Positions 1-7,930 of a stretch of DNA of 64,000 bases are shown here, piece after piece. Each line of letters begins with the position of its first letter. Within the stretch, counting starts at the first letter, position 1. Source of the stretch: Reyranella sp. CPCC 100927 (lineage in GTDB: Bacteria; Pseudomonadota; Alphaproteobacteria; Reyranellales; Reyranellaceae); NCBI RefSeq assembly GCF_007859315.1, contig NZ_VOHA01000031.1:1-64000 (forward strand). Direction: 5' to 3'. The position numbers and the translations under genes are program-made. The notes under the pieces are model-generated. The model saw only the letters and a list, made by a program, of their open reading frames with translations, was not told the origin of the DNA and ran no database searches.

Positions 1-58
1 CCCCTACCTCTTTGAATCTCAACTCGTTCCCGCTGTCCAATGCTAAGTTAGCGCCTAT

Positions 59-125
59 GGGCGTCCCGCCCGCATCAAGCGAAGCCTTGCCTGACATGAG
101 CGGGCGAGACGCCCGCGCTCCCAGG
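59..125. repeat. Intergenic inverted repeat family A, truncated copy
   Basis: This copy matches the complete copy at 20651-20738 in its right end (GCCCGCGCTCCCAGG at 111-125) and its core (gcccgcatcaag, then cctgac and gagcggg), but the left terminal arm CCCTGGGAGC is missing. It reaches into the 3' end of the M20 hydrolase gene. That gene's last 13 codons and its stop at 75-77 lie inside the repeat. Confidence 0.75.
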
Positions 126-1334
126 TGTTACGGCAGCGCATCGCTGCAGGAAGTCCGGCACGGCGGCACAGTACATCTTGTAGACGCTGCTCACCGTCGA
201 CAGATCGGCGCATTCGTCGGTGCCGTGGATGTTGGCGCAGGCGACGCCGGGCGCGCAGATGGTCGCAACGCCGTGCGCAGCCAGATAATTGCCGATGTTG
301 GATGGACCACACACCAGGGGCGGCAGGTCGTGGCCGAACGACTGGCGGCTGGCCTGCAGGAACGCGGTGACCAGCGGATGATCGGTGGCGACGGCGTAAG
401 GCGGCCAGTGCTCGACCGGTTCGATCCGGGTCGGCCCTGGTGACGGCAACGCGGCATCGACATGGTCGATGATGGCGCCCAGCCAGGCATGCGCGGCCTC
501 GTGATCGAATCCCGGTGTCAGGCGAATGTCGAGGTTGCACGCCACGCGGTCGGGGATCTGGCTGAAGCCTTCGCCGCCCTCGATTCGGGTGACCGTGGCG
601 CAGGGTCCGAAGGCGAACAGGGTGTCGGCAGCACCCTGTGGTGGCCGGCTGTCGATGGCGGCGACGAGCGCGGCGGCCTTGCTGATGGCGTTCACGCCAC
701 GGTCGGTGACGGCGCCCGAATGACCGGACTGTCCCGAGACGTGAAGCTTGACGCGCAGGAAGCCACGCGAGCCGAGGGTCAGGCTGTCATCGCCGGGATA
801 GCCCAATGCCGCCGCCTGCGGTTTTGGCGAGGCCTGCTTCAGGAAGGCTTTCACGCCACCGAATTCACCCGTGTGCTCGTCGGCATCGAACAGGACGTAG
901 ACCGTGCCGCGCGGCAGTGCTGCCGTCGTCGCCAGGAAGTGCGCGACGTGCGACAGGATGGCGACGCCCATCTTGGAGTCGGCGGCGCCGCGGCCCCACA
1001 ATTTGCCGCCGTCCACCACGCCGGCGGTGGGACTGAGGCGCCAGCGATTCTCGTCGCCAAACGGTGCGGTATCGATACAGGCATTCAAGCAGATCGCGGG
1101 ACCTGGTTCCGCGCCGTCGATGCGCACCAGCAGGGCAACCGGCCGTTCTTGCGCATTGCGCAGCCACGTCGGGGGCAGCCCGTGCTGTGTCAACCACGCG
1201 GCGGCGGCGTTCAGAACAGGCGCGGTGGGATCGATTCCAGCGCGGGACGGGATCGACACCAGGTGGGCGGCCAGGCTGATGATGCTGTCGAACGGAACGG
1301 CAGGATCGCTCGGCATGGGCTTACCCTGATTCAC
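75..1334 (-). CDS. M20-family metallo-hydrolase (ArgE/DapE/ACY1 type)
   Basis: A zinc amidohydrolase of the M20 family, expected in the cytoplasm to deacylate an N-acyl amino acid or split a small peptide; the substrate is unknown. The fold is recognised by CIDTAP at about 86-91, GRGAADSK at 115-121, DEHTGEFGG at 152-160 and a C-terminal IHGTDE near 370. Two usual metal ligands differ: the HxDT motif has Cys86 for His, and the DEE motif reads D-E-H (residues 152-154). The first codon is GTG, overlapping the end of ubiX by 14 bases. An in-frame ATG at 1316, just after the ubiX stop, is an equally good start. The last residues (AGVSPAHVRQGFA) are encoded by repeat family A, so the native C-terminus appears to have been replaced. 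Confidence 0.85.
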   Translation of the reverse strand: MNQGKPMPSDPAVPFDSIISLAAHLVSIPSRAGIDPTAPVLNAAAAWLTQHGLPPTWLRNAQERPVALLVRIDGAEPGPAICLNACIDTAPFGDENRWRLSPTAGVVDGGKLWGRGAADSKMGVAILSHVAHFLATTAALPRGTVYVLFDADEHTGEFGGVKAFLKQASPKPQAAALGYPGDDSLTLGSRGFLRVKLHVSGQSGHSGAVTDRGVNAISKAAALVAAIDSRPPQGAADTLFAFGPCATVTRIEGGEGFSQIPDRVACNLDIRLTPGFDHEAAHAWLGAIIDHVDAALPSPGPTRIEPVEHWPPYAVATDHPLVTAFLQASRQSFGHDLPPLVCGPSNIGNYLAAHGVATICAPGVACANIHGTDECADLSTVSSVYKMYCAAVPDFLQRCAAVTPGSAGVSPAHVRQGFA

Positions 1335-1893
1335 CCCATCGTTTCACCACGCCCGGGTCGATGTCGAACAGGTCCAGCACCCGACCGGCGGTATGGTTGA
1401 CAATATCCTCGATCGTCTGCGGCCGGTTGTAAAACGCCGGCAATGGCGGTGCGATGATGGCGCCGAGTTCCGCTACCGTGGCCATGTTGCGCAGGTGCAC
1501 GGCATGCAGCGGCGTCTCGCGCGGCAACAGCACCAGCTTGCGGCGTTCCTTGAGCACGACATCGGCGGCGCGCGTCAGCAGCGAGCTCGAGATGCCGGTC
1601 GCGATCTCGCCCAGGCTGCGCATCGAGCACGGTGCGATCACCATGCCCATGGTCTTGAACGAGCCGCTGGAGATCGGGGCCGCGAGATCGCCCGGCGCGT
1701 GGACGTGATCGGCCAGCGTCTTGACGTCCTTGACCTTCCAGTCGGTTTCGTGGGCCAGCGTGACCTCGGCCGTCTTGGTCATCACCAGATGCGTCTCGAT
1801 CGGCAGCGGTTGCAGAAGCTGCAGCAAACGCACGCCATGGATCACCCCGGAAGCACCCGAGATGCCGATGATGAGCCGTGCCGGATAGGTCAT
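1321..1893 (-). CDS. ubiX: Flavin prenyltransferase UbiX
   Basis: UbiX joins dimethylallyl phosphate to reduced FMN, making the prenylated flavin cofactor that UbiD-type decarboxylases need, classically for ubiquinone synthesis. The 190-residue length is normal. The flavin-binding GISGASG lies at residues 10-16. A central SGSFKT and then APCSMRSLGEIATGIS are hallmark stretches of the family. It starts with ATG at 1893 and is the first gene of a minus-strand pair overlapping the M20 hydrolase. No ubiD is visible in the window, so the partner decarboxylase must be encoded elsewhere. Confidence 0.95.
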   Translation of the reverse strand: MTYPARLIIGISGASGVIHGVRLLQLLQPLPIETHLVMTKTAEVTLAHETDWKVKDVKTLADHVHAPGDLAAPISSGSFKTMGMVIAPCSMRSLGEIATGISSSLLTRAADVVLKERRKLVLLPRETPLHAVHLRNMATVAELGAIIAPPLPAFYNRPQTIEDIVNHTAGRVLDLFDIDPGVVKRWGESG

Positions 1894-2024
1894 GATTGCT
1901 GTACTTTCCCGAGGCAGATTAGCCGCATCCCCGCGATCTTGTCCCCAATTTCGGTCGACCCCATATCGACTCCCATGGGACGTGTGTATAGTCCTTACGT
2001 CGGGTCAGCACCGGAGGAAAGCCA

Positions 2025-2192
2025 ATGAGCCTCATGGATCGGATCGAGACCCTCAAATCGCGGCACGCCGCGCTCGAACAAGCCATCCACGACGAAGTCA
2101 CTCGACCCCATCCCGACGATGAAGTGCTGCAGGAACTGAAGAAGAAGAAATTGCGACTTAAGGATGAGATCGCCGAACTGGCGAGTCATTAG
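2025..2192 (+). CDS. DUF465 / YdcH-family small protein
   Basis: A 55-residue highly charged helical protein (MSLMDRIETLKSRHAALEQ at the N-terminus, then an ELKKKKLRLKDEI helix). This is the DUF465/YdcH pattern: two short amphipathic helices, common in alphaproteobacteria. The biochemical role is unknown. The start is supported by CCGGAGGAAAGCCA directly upstream of ATG 2025, and the ORF ends at TAG 2190-2192. It stands alone, divergent from ubiX with 131 bases between the starts. Confidence 0.88.
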   Translation: MSLMDRIETLKSRHAALEQAIHDEVTRPHPDDEVLQELKKKKLRLKDEIAELASH

Positions 2193-2321
2193 CTCATCAA
2201 GGGCGCCTGCCCGTTGCGGCCGGCGCCTCCGCTGACAACAGCGGCTGCGGGCGTAGCCTGACCTCGTCACGATCGGGCTACGACACCGGGCGATTCACCC
2301 GAAAAACGGCTATCCCCTGCC

Positions 2322-3638
2322 TTACTGTTTGTGCAGGCGCACGGTGAAGTGCGTCGGGCGGTCGCGCGTGACGCCCTGGTCCGGCAAATGCATGTTGGTC
2401 TCGCCGCTGCACTGCGCAACGTTGCCGGCGCCGGCGCGACAGACCAGGCGGTCCTGCGTCCAGCGCGTGCCGTCGGCACAGGTCGTATCGGCGTCGGTGA
2501 TGCGCAGGGTGCCGCCTTCGTAGCGCGCCCGGGCCGGTGCCTCGCAGGTAACGCCGTTCTGCCAGCGGAAGATCAGCTTGCCGTTGCCGTTCTCGTCGAA
2601 GCAGTAGGTGTGCGCGCCGCGCGGATGACGGGGCGTGTAGCGGAACTGGTCGCCGCGCCAGCAGCCCTTGAGGAAGGAATAGTCGTTGGTCGGCTTCTCG
2701 GGTAGGCGCAGCACATCGCCGGGTTTGGTGGCGGCCTGGGGCCGATCCGGTACGGGTGGCGGCGCCGGCGGCGTTGGCGGCCGGCATGCCAGGGTGCGGC
2801 GCTCCAGTTCGTCGCGCAGCGAGGCCAGCGTTGCCTTCAACCTGTCCTCATTGCGCCGGGCGCTGTCGATGTCACCCTGCAGGCCGACCGTGGGGTCGGG
2901 TGGCGGCGGTTCGGGCGGCGGTGCCGGTGGGGCGGGCAGCTCGGTGACCTGCAGGTTGGGCGGCACCGGCATGCATTGACGCAACAGCCAGGACGCCACC
3001 AGCAGAGCCAGGATGGCGAGCAGGCCGGCCAGCAGCCAGAACAGCCACGGAAAGCGCTCGCGCAGCACGACGGCCGCGGCGCCGGCCGGCGCCATGACCA
3101 GCGGTTGCGGTATCGGTGGTGAGAGGGCGGCCGGCAGCGGCGGTGGCGCAGGAGGTTGGGAGCCGGCCAGGAAGGCGCCAGGCAGCACGGCGCCGGCCGC
3201 CTGAATGTCATAGCCCCAGCAGACGATGACGGGCTGGTCGCCGACCAGGAAGAGGTGATCGTCGGACGGCCGCTTGGCGGCCAGCCGCAAGGCGCGTCCG
3301 GCGAGCTGGCCATCGTCGGAGGCGGCTGTTTCCAGGCTTTGGCCCAGTCGGTCGATGTCGGCCAGCAGAGCATCGATGTCGCCGCGCGCGGCGCTGCGGG
3401 CACCTTCCGGCAGGTCGGTGATGGCCTGGATCGGTCCGTGGCAACCGCTGTACCAGTCGATGCGGCCACCCAGATCATGCGGCTCGGGTTCGGCCAGCAG
3501 GTGAAAATGGCGGTCGCCCAGCCGGCGGCGAATGACGGCACGGATCTGTGCTTCGGCGTGGTGTAGCGGCTCACCGCGGACGCCCAGGGGGCGCACGCCG
3601 GCCAGCGTTGTTCGAACGAGGGTGGCTCCGGCCATCAC
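2322..3638 (-). CDS. SrfA-like membrane-anchored protein, array member 1
   Basis: One of five tandem paralogues. Order of parts: an N-terminal globular domain (about 1-150) with the shared opening TTLVRTT..GVRPLGVRGEPLHH, then GRIDWYS near 58-64 and FLVGDQPVIVCWGYD near 130-144; a Pro/Ala linker; one transmembrane helix (about 197-219, PWLFWLLAGLLAILALLVA); a second Pro-rich stretch; a short coiled coil (DRLKATLASLRDEL); and a C-terminal domain with spaced cysteines starting SFLKGCW. The RIDWY and WG motifs resemble the N-terminal part of enterobacterial SrfA, whose function is unclear; the family call is from memory. A single helix implies the cysteine-rich domain lies across the membrane from the N-terminal domain. 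GTG 3638 and ATG 3635 are both possible starts. Confidence 0.75.
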   Translation of the reverse strand: MMAGATLVRTTLAGVRPLGVRGEPLHHAEAQIRAVIRRRLGDRHFHLLAEPEPHDLGGRIDWYSGCHGPIQAITDLPEGARSAARGDIDALLADIDRLGQSLETAASDDGQLAGRALRLAAKRPSDDHLFLVGDQPVIVCWGYDIQAAGAVLPGAFLAGSQPPAPPPLPAALSPPIPQPLVMAPAGAAAVVLRERFPWLFWLLAGLLAILALLVASWLLRQCMPVPPNLQVTELPAPPAPPPEPPPPDPTVGLQGDIDSARRNEDRLKATLASLRDELERRTLACRPPTPPAPPPVPDRPQAATKPGDVLRLPEKPTNDYSFLKGCWRGDQFRYTPRHPRGAHTYCFDENGNGKLIFRWQNGVTCEAPARARYEGGTLRITDADTTCADGTRWTQDRLVCRAGAGNVAQCSGETNMHLPDQGVTRDRPTHFTVRLHKQ

Positions 3639-3723
3639 GAGGGTTCACTCAAGACTGCGGCCAGAATGGGCTGTGACTGGGCCGGTCTCAAGAGACTTCA
3701 CACGCGTGACGCGAGATAATCCG

Positions 3724-5043
3724 TCAATTGACCCGGTGCAGGTTGACGGACCAGCGGTTGGCCTGCGATTGGCCACTGCAGCGTGCCACGTTGCCCTGCT
3801 CGGAGCGGCAGTCGAGATAGTCGGCATACCACTGGGTTCCGTCGCTGCAGCGGGTATCTGAATCGACGATGCGCAGCGTGTTGCCCGAGAACTGGGCGCG
3901 CGCGGGCGCGCGACAGGTCTCGCCCGTGGACCGCCTGAAGGTCAGGGTCCCGCGGCCGTTGGCGTCGAAACAGTAGGTGCTGGTGCCGCCGACATGCGAT
4001 GGCGAATGTCGGAAGAAGTCCGTGCGCCAACAGCCCTTCAGGAACGAGTAGTCGTTTGACGGGGCTGTGGGCATGCGCATGCGATCATCGGGTGGCTTGG
4101 GCGGCGGGTCGGGTTTCTTGTCCGCCACCTTGGGCTCGGGCTTCTTCTCGACCACCGGCGGTTTGGGTGGTTCCGGTGGCTTGGGCGGTTCGGGGGCCTT
4201 GCACTGGCTGTGGCGCTTGCTGAGTTCATCCCGCAGCGCTGCCAGGGTGACCTTCAGCCGGCCTTCCTCGTCGCGCGCACTGTCGAGATCGCCCTTGAGG
4301 CCCACCGTGGGATCGGGTGGTGGTGGCTCGGGCGGCGGCGCCGGCGGCCGGGGCAGTTCGGTGACGCGCGTATCGGGCGGCACCGGCATGCACTGCCGCA
4401 GCAGCCAGGATGCCAGCAGCAGGATGAGGATGGTGAGCAGGCCGGCGAGCAGCCAGAACAGCCACGGGAAGCGCTGGCGCAGGACGGCGGCACCGGCGGG
4501 CGCCAGGGCGATCGCCGGCGGCGGCGCCAGAGATGGCGGCGGCGGCGGTGGGGCGGCGACGGTAGGGGACGGCACGAAGGCGGGCGGCAGGACGGCGCCG
4601 GCGGCCTGTGTGTCGTATCCCCAGCAGACGACGACGGGCTGATCGCCGACCAGGAAGAGGTAGTCGTCGGAAGGGCGCTTGGCGGCCAGCCGCAGGGACC
4701 TGCCGGCGAGGCGGCCGTCTTCGGTGGTGCCGGTTTCGAGGGACTGGCCGAGACGGTCGATATCGGCGAGCAGGGTATCGATGTCGTTGCGGACGGCATC
4801 GCGCTCGGGCTCGGTCAGGGCGGTGATGGGTCGGACATCGCCGCTGTGCTCGGAGTACCAGTCGATGCGGCCGCCGAGATCGTGGGGCTGCGGTTCGGCG
4901 AGCAGATGGAAATGGCGTTCGTCGAGGCGGCGCCGGATGACGGCGCGCAGCTGGGCCTGGGCGTGGTGCAGGGGCTCGCCGCGCACTCCCAGCGGCCTCA
5001 CCCCCGTCAGCGTCGTGCGGACCAATGTCGTGCCGGGCATCAA
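3724..5043 (-). CDS. SrfA-like membrane-anchored protein, array member 2
   Basis: Same architecture as its neighbours: N-terminal domain with GRIDWYS and VCWGYD, one transmembrane helix (RFPWLFWLLAGLLTILILL), Pro/Lys-rich linker (EPPKPPEPPKPP, VEKKPEPKVADKK), coiled coil and a C-terminal cysteine domain (SFLKGCWRTDFF). ATG 5040 is the likely start; TTG 5043 is one codon upstream. Positions 4070-5039 are identical to 8280-9249, so this protein and array member 5 share residues 1 to about 323 exactly and differ only in the last 110 or so. This is a recent duplication or gene conversion that spared the C-terminal domain. Function unknown. Confidence 0.75.
   Translation of the reverse strand: MMPGTTLVRTTLTGVRPLGVRGEPLHHAQAQLRAVIRRRLDERHFHLLAEPQPHDLGGRIDWYSEHSGDVRPITALTEPERDAVRNDIDTLLADIDRLGQSLETGTTEDGRLAGRSLRLAAKRPSDDYLFLVGDQPVVVCWGYDTQAAGAVLPPAFVPSPTVAAPPPPPPSLAPPPAIALAPAGAAVLRQRFPWLFWLLAGLLTILILLLASWLLRQCMPVPPDTRVTELPRPPAPPPEPPPPDPTVGLKGDLDSARDEEGRLKVTLAALRDELSKRHSQCKAPEPPKPPEPPKPPVVEKKPEPKVADKKPDPPPKPPDDRMRMPTAPSNDYSFLKGCWRTDFFRHSPSHVGGTSTYCFDANGRGTLTFRRSTGETCRAPARAQFSGNTLRIVDSDTRCSDGTQWYADYLDCRSEQGNVARCSGQSQANRWSVNLHRVN
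4070..5039. repeat. 970-bp identical direct repeat, copy 1
   Basis: Reading by eye, this block matches 8280-9249 base for base at a constant offset of 4210. It starts in the linker just before the C-terminal domain and ends at the second base of the start codon (ATG here, GTG in the other copy). It spans almost the whole N-terminal, transmembrane and linker coding region of array member 2. Confidence 0.9.
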
Positions 5044-5109
5044 CCAATCTCGACCATCACAGCAGTGCGTTCAGCATAGCCTGTCGAATATGACAAAGCT
5101 GAGGATTGT

Positions 5110-6462
5110 CTATGCACCCTCGCGGCGGAACTCGTGCTCGGCACCCAAATTGTCGCGGCACAGCGCGACGGTGTCGCTGACGCGTCGGCAGGTCAGGTAG
5201 TTCGGCTGGTCGGTCCAGAAGAATTGCGACGGCTCGCACGTGACGCGCGGCTGGGTCGTACGCAACGTGCCGTCGCCTTGGAACGACGCCCTGACCGGCG
5301 CACGGCAGCGGATGGGCGGCAGGCCAGGGAATTCGCTGGATTTCTCGCGCGTGCCCTGGCCATTGGCGCCGAAGCAGATGCGGCCCGCCCGATCGTAGCC
5401 GCGCACGACCTGTCCGTTGGGCTGCCGCAGATTGGTCTGCGCGTCGCGGCCCAGGCGCCAGCAGCCCTGCAGCAGGGCCAGGTCGCCCCTCTTCCAGCGA
5501 TCCTCCGGCAGGTCGGGGGGCTTGGCCGGCGGCGGTGGCGGTTTGCGCTCGACCACCGGCGGCGGTTTCGGTGGCTCGGGCGGTTTGGGTGGCGGCTCGG
5601 GTGGCCGGCATGCCTGGTAACGCTTGTTCAGTTCGTCGCGCAGCGATGCCAGCGTGGCTTTCAGCTTGCCCTCACCGTCGCGTGCGCCATCGAGATCGCG
5701 CTGCAGGGCGATGGTTGGATCCGGTGGTGGCGGCGGCGCCGGCGGCGGTGGTTCGGGCGGCAGTTCGGTCACCCGCATGTCGGGCGGCACCGGCATGCAC
5801 TGGCGCAACAGGTACGACGCCAGCAGCAGGATGGCGATGGCGAGCAGGCCGGCCAGCAGCCAGAACAGCCACGGAAAACGCTCGCGCAACAGTGCTGTCG
5901 CCGGTGGTCCAACGACAACGGCCGGCGCCGGTGCAAAGGGCGGCGGCTGCGGTGGTGGCGGTGATGGCGGCGTCGGCGCCACCGTGCTTGTCGGCAGGAA
6001 GGCGCCGGGCAGCACGGCACCGGCGGCCTCGGTGTCATAGCCCCAGCAGACGACGATCGGCTGGTCACCGATCAGGAAGAGATAATCGTCGGAGGGACGC
6101 TTGGCGGCCAGCCGCAGCGATCTGCCGGCGAGACGACCATCGTCGGTGGGGCTCGCTTCCAGGCTTTGACCCAGCCGATCGATGTCGGCCAGCAATGTAT
6201 CGATGTCGGCCCGGGCCGTGTCGCGTTCGACGTCGGACAGCGCCGACAGCGGTTGCACGGCGCCGTCGCGTTCGCTGTACCAGTCGATGCGGCCGCCGAG
6301 ATCGTGGGGCTGCGGCTCGGCCAGCAGATGATAGTGACGGTCGCCCAGCCGCCGTCGGATCACACCGCGGATCTGCGCTTGCGCGTGGTGCAGCGGCTCG
6401 CCGCGGACGCCCAGCGGGCGGACGCCCACCATTGTCGTGCGAACCAGGGTTGTTCCGGCCAT
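5110..6462 (-). CDS. SrfA-like membrane-anchored protein, array member 3
   Basis: The longest paralogue (450 residues). It has the common N-terminal domain (GRIDWYSERDGAVQ, LIGDQPIVVCWGYD), one transmembrane helix (PWLFWLLAGLLAIAILLLA) and a very proline-rich linker (PPPKPPEPPKPPPVVERK and PPPPPAKPPDLPED). The C-terminal domain begins ALLQGCWRLGRDAQ: the QGCW start is shared but the rest is longer and diverged, still with several cysteines (ICFGANG, IRCRAPV, VTCEPS, LTCRRV, ALCRDN). It starts at ATG 6462 and leaves 66-69 bases to each neighbour, consistent with one transcription unit. Function unknown. Confidence 0.75.
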   Translation of the reverse strand: MAGTTLVRTTMVGVRPLGVRGEPLHHAQAQIRGVIRRRLGDRHYHLLAEPQPHDLGGRIDWYSERDGAVQPLSALSDVERDTARADIDTLLADIDRLGQSLEASPTDDGRLAGRSLRLAAKRPSDDYLFLIGDQPIVVCWGYDTEAAGAVLPGAFLPTSTVAPTPPSPPPPQPPPFAPAPAVVVGPPATALLRERFPWLFWLLAGLLAIAILLLASYLLRQCMPVPPDMRVTELPPEPPPPAPPPPPDPTIALQRDLDGARDGEGKLKATLASLRDELNKRYQACRPPEPPPKPPEPPKPPPVVERKPPPPPAKPPDLPEDRWKRGDLALLQGCWRLGRDAQTNLRQPNGQVVRGYDRAGRICFGANGQGTREKSSEFPGLPPIRCRAPVRASFQGDGTLRTTQPRVTCEPSQFFWTDQPNYLTCRRVSDTVALCRDNLGAEHEFRREGA

Positions 6463-6531
6463 AGCGGCAGAATGCGGGTGCGGCGTGGCGTGTTCAAGAC
6501 ATGGTGCAGCGGCGGCCGGGCGGTGCGCCTC

Positions 6532-7836
6532 TTACTGCGGGCAGTCCAATCGATAGATCCATTCCGTCCCCAGGCTGGGGCCGACGACCTCGACCGTGAC
6601 CGAGTGGTCTCCCGCCTCGGGCGTGAAGGGGAACGTGAGCGTGCCGCGGAAACTGGTCGGGCGGTTCGTGGTCGCGACCAGGCGTCCGCGATAGTAGACG
6701 TTCATCTGGTCGGGAATCATTTTCATGTTGTAGCGAATGACCACGGTGCCGGGCTTGTCGCCGACATAGTGACGGTTGCGCGTCACGCCGGCGCCACCGC
6801 TGGCGGTGTCGGCGTTGCACGGCAGCATGCCGGGCGGCGGCTGTGTCACCGGTGGCGCCTTGGGCTGCGGCGGCGGCGCCGGCGCTTTCTCCGCGACCTG
6901 GGGTTTGGGCTTGGGGGCCGGTTTGGGCTCGGGCTTCTTCTCGGCGACCGGCGGCTTGGGTGGTTCCGGCTTTGGCGGTGGCTCGGGAGCCTTGCATTGT
7001 GCCTGCCGCTGCTGGAACTCATCGCGCAGGGAGGCCAGCGACGTCTTCAACTTGCCCTCGCGATCGCGCTCGCCGTCGATCGCCGCTTTCAGATCAAGCG
7101 TCGGATCGGGCGGCGCCGGCGGTGGCGCAGGTGGCGGCTCCGGCGGCAATTCGGTGACCTGCGTATCGGGTGGCACCGGCAGGAACAGGCGCAGTCCATA
7201 GGACGTGCCCAGGATCAGCAGGATGCCGAGCAGCCCGACCAGCAATGCCGCCAGCCAGGGGAAGCGGCTGCGCGCCACGGCCGGTGCTGCCGCGACGACA
7301 GCCGCCGGCATCGCGACGGGCGGTGGCGGCGCTGGCGGCGGCGCGGCCGTGGTTGTGGTGCTGGGCAGGAAGGCCGGCGGCAGGATCGCACCCACCGTCT
7401 CGCCATCGTAGCCCCAGCAGATCACGACCGGCTGGTCACCGACCCGGAAGAGATAAGCGTCGTCATCGGGCCGTTTGGTGGCCAGGTGCAAGGCCCGTCC
7501 GGCCAGGCGCGCGTCTTCACCGGTCGATCGTTCGAGTTGCGAGCCGAGTTGATCGATGTCGGCCAGCATGCCGTCGATCTCGGCGCGCAGCGCATCGCGT
7601 TCTGCCTCCGGCAGGTCGGTTGCCGCATGCACCGGCGCACCATCGGCATACCAGTCGATCCGTCCTGTGGCGGGATAGGCCTGCGGCTCGGCCAGCAGGT
7701 GATAGTGCCGTGCGCCCAGGCGGCGGCGCACCACGTCGCGGATCTGGGCGTGCGTGTTGTGCAGCGGCTCGCCCCGCACGCCAAGCGGTCGCGCACCGAA
7801 CTGGGTCGTGCGGACGAGCGTGGCGTTGCTGGGCAT
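6532..7836 (-). CDS. SrfA-like membrane-anchored protein, array member 4, with a different C-terminal module
   Basis: The N-terminal domain is the most diverged of the five (GRIDWYADGAPV, FRVGDQPVVICWGYD). It has one transmembrane helix (RFPWLAALLVGLLGILLIL) and a long Pro/Lys/Ala linker (KKPEPKPAPKPKPQVAEK). Instead of the GCW-type cysteine domain it ends in a beta-rich module of about 95 residues with motifs NRHYVGDKPGTVVIRYNMK, MNVYYRGRLVATT and a final YRLDCPQ. I recognise this type of C-terminal module from bacterial von Willebrand-type and secreted proteins, but cannot name it. The ATG is preceded by a good GGAGGAAGA site. This is a domain exchange within the array. Confidence 0.75.
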   Translation of the reverse strand: MPSNATLVRTTQFGARPLGVRGEPLHNTHAQIRDVVRRRLGARHYHLLAEPQAYPATGRIDWYADGAPVHAATDLPEAERDALRAEIDGMLADIDQLGSQLERSTGEDARLAGRALHLATKRPDDDAYLFRVGDQPVVICWGYDGETVGAILPPAFLPSTTTTAAPPPAPPPPVAMPAAVVAAAPAVARSRFPWLAALLVGLLGILLILGTSYGLRLFLPVPPDTQVTELPPEPPPAPPPAPPDPTLDLKAAIDGERDREGKLKTSLASLRDEFQQRQAQCKAPEPPPKPEPPKPPVAEKKPEPKPAPKPKPQVAEKAPAPPPQPKAPPVTQPPPGMLPCNADTASGGAGVTRNRHYVGDKPGTVVIRYNMKMIPDQMNVYYRGRLVATTNRPTSFRGTLTFPFTPEAGDHSVTVEVVGPSLGTEWIYRLDCPQ

Positions 7837-7930
7837 TCTTCCTCCAGTTTATGCCGTCAGACTGCACCTGCCCCGTGGCGACAGAAGGGCATAACCATGT
7901 CGCAAACGCGTCGGTGCGATCGCGTATTCC

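Noticed and set aside
4081-4210. Repetitive Pro/Lys codons taken for a microsatellite or CRISPR-like repeat
   Set aside because: The repeats are irregular in length and follow the proline-rich linker of the array proteins; there are no spacers.
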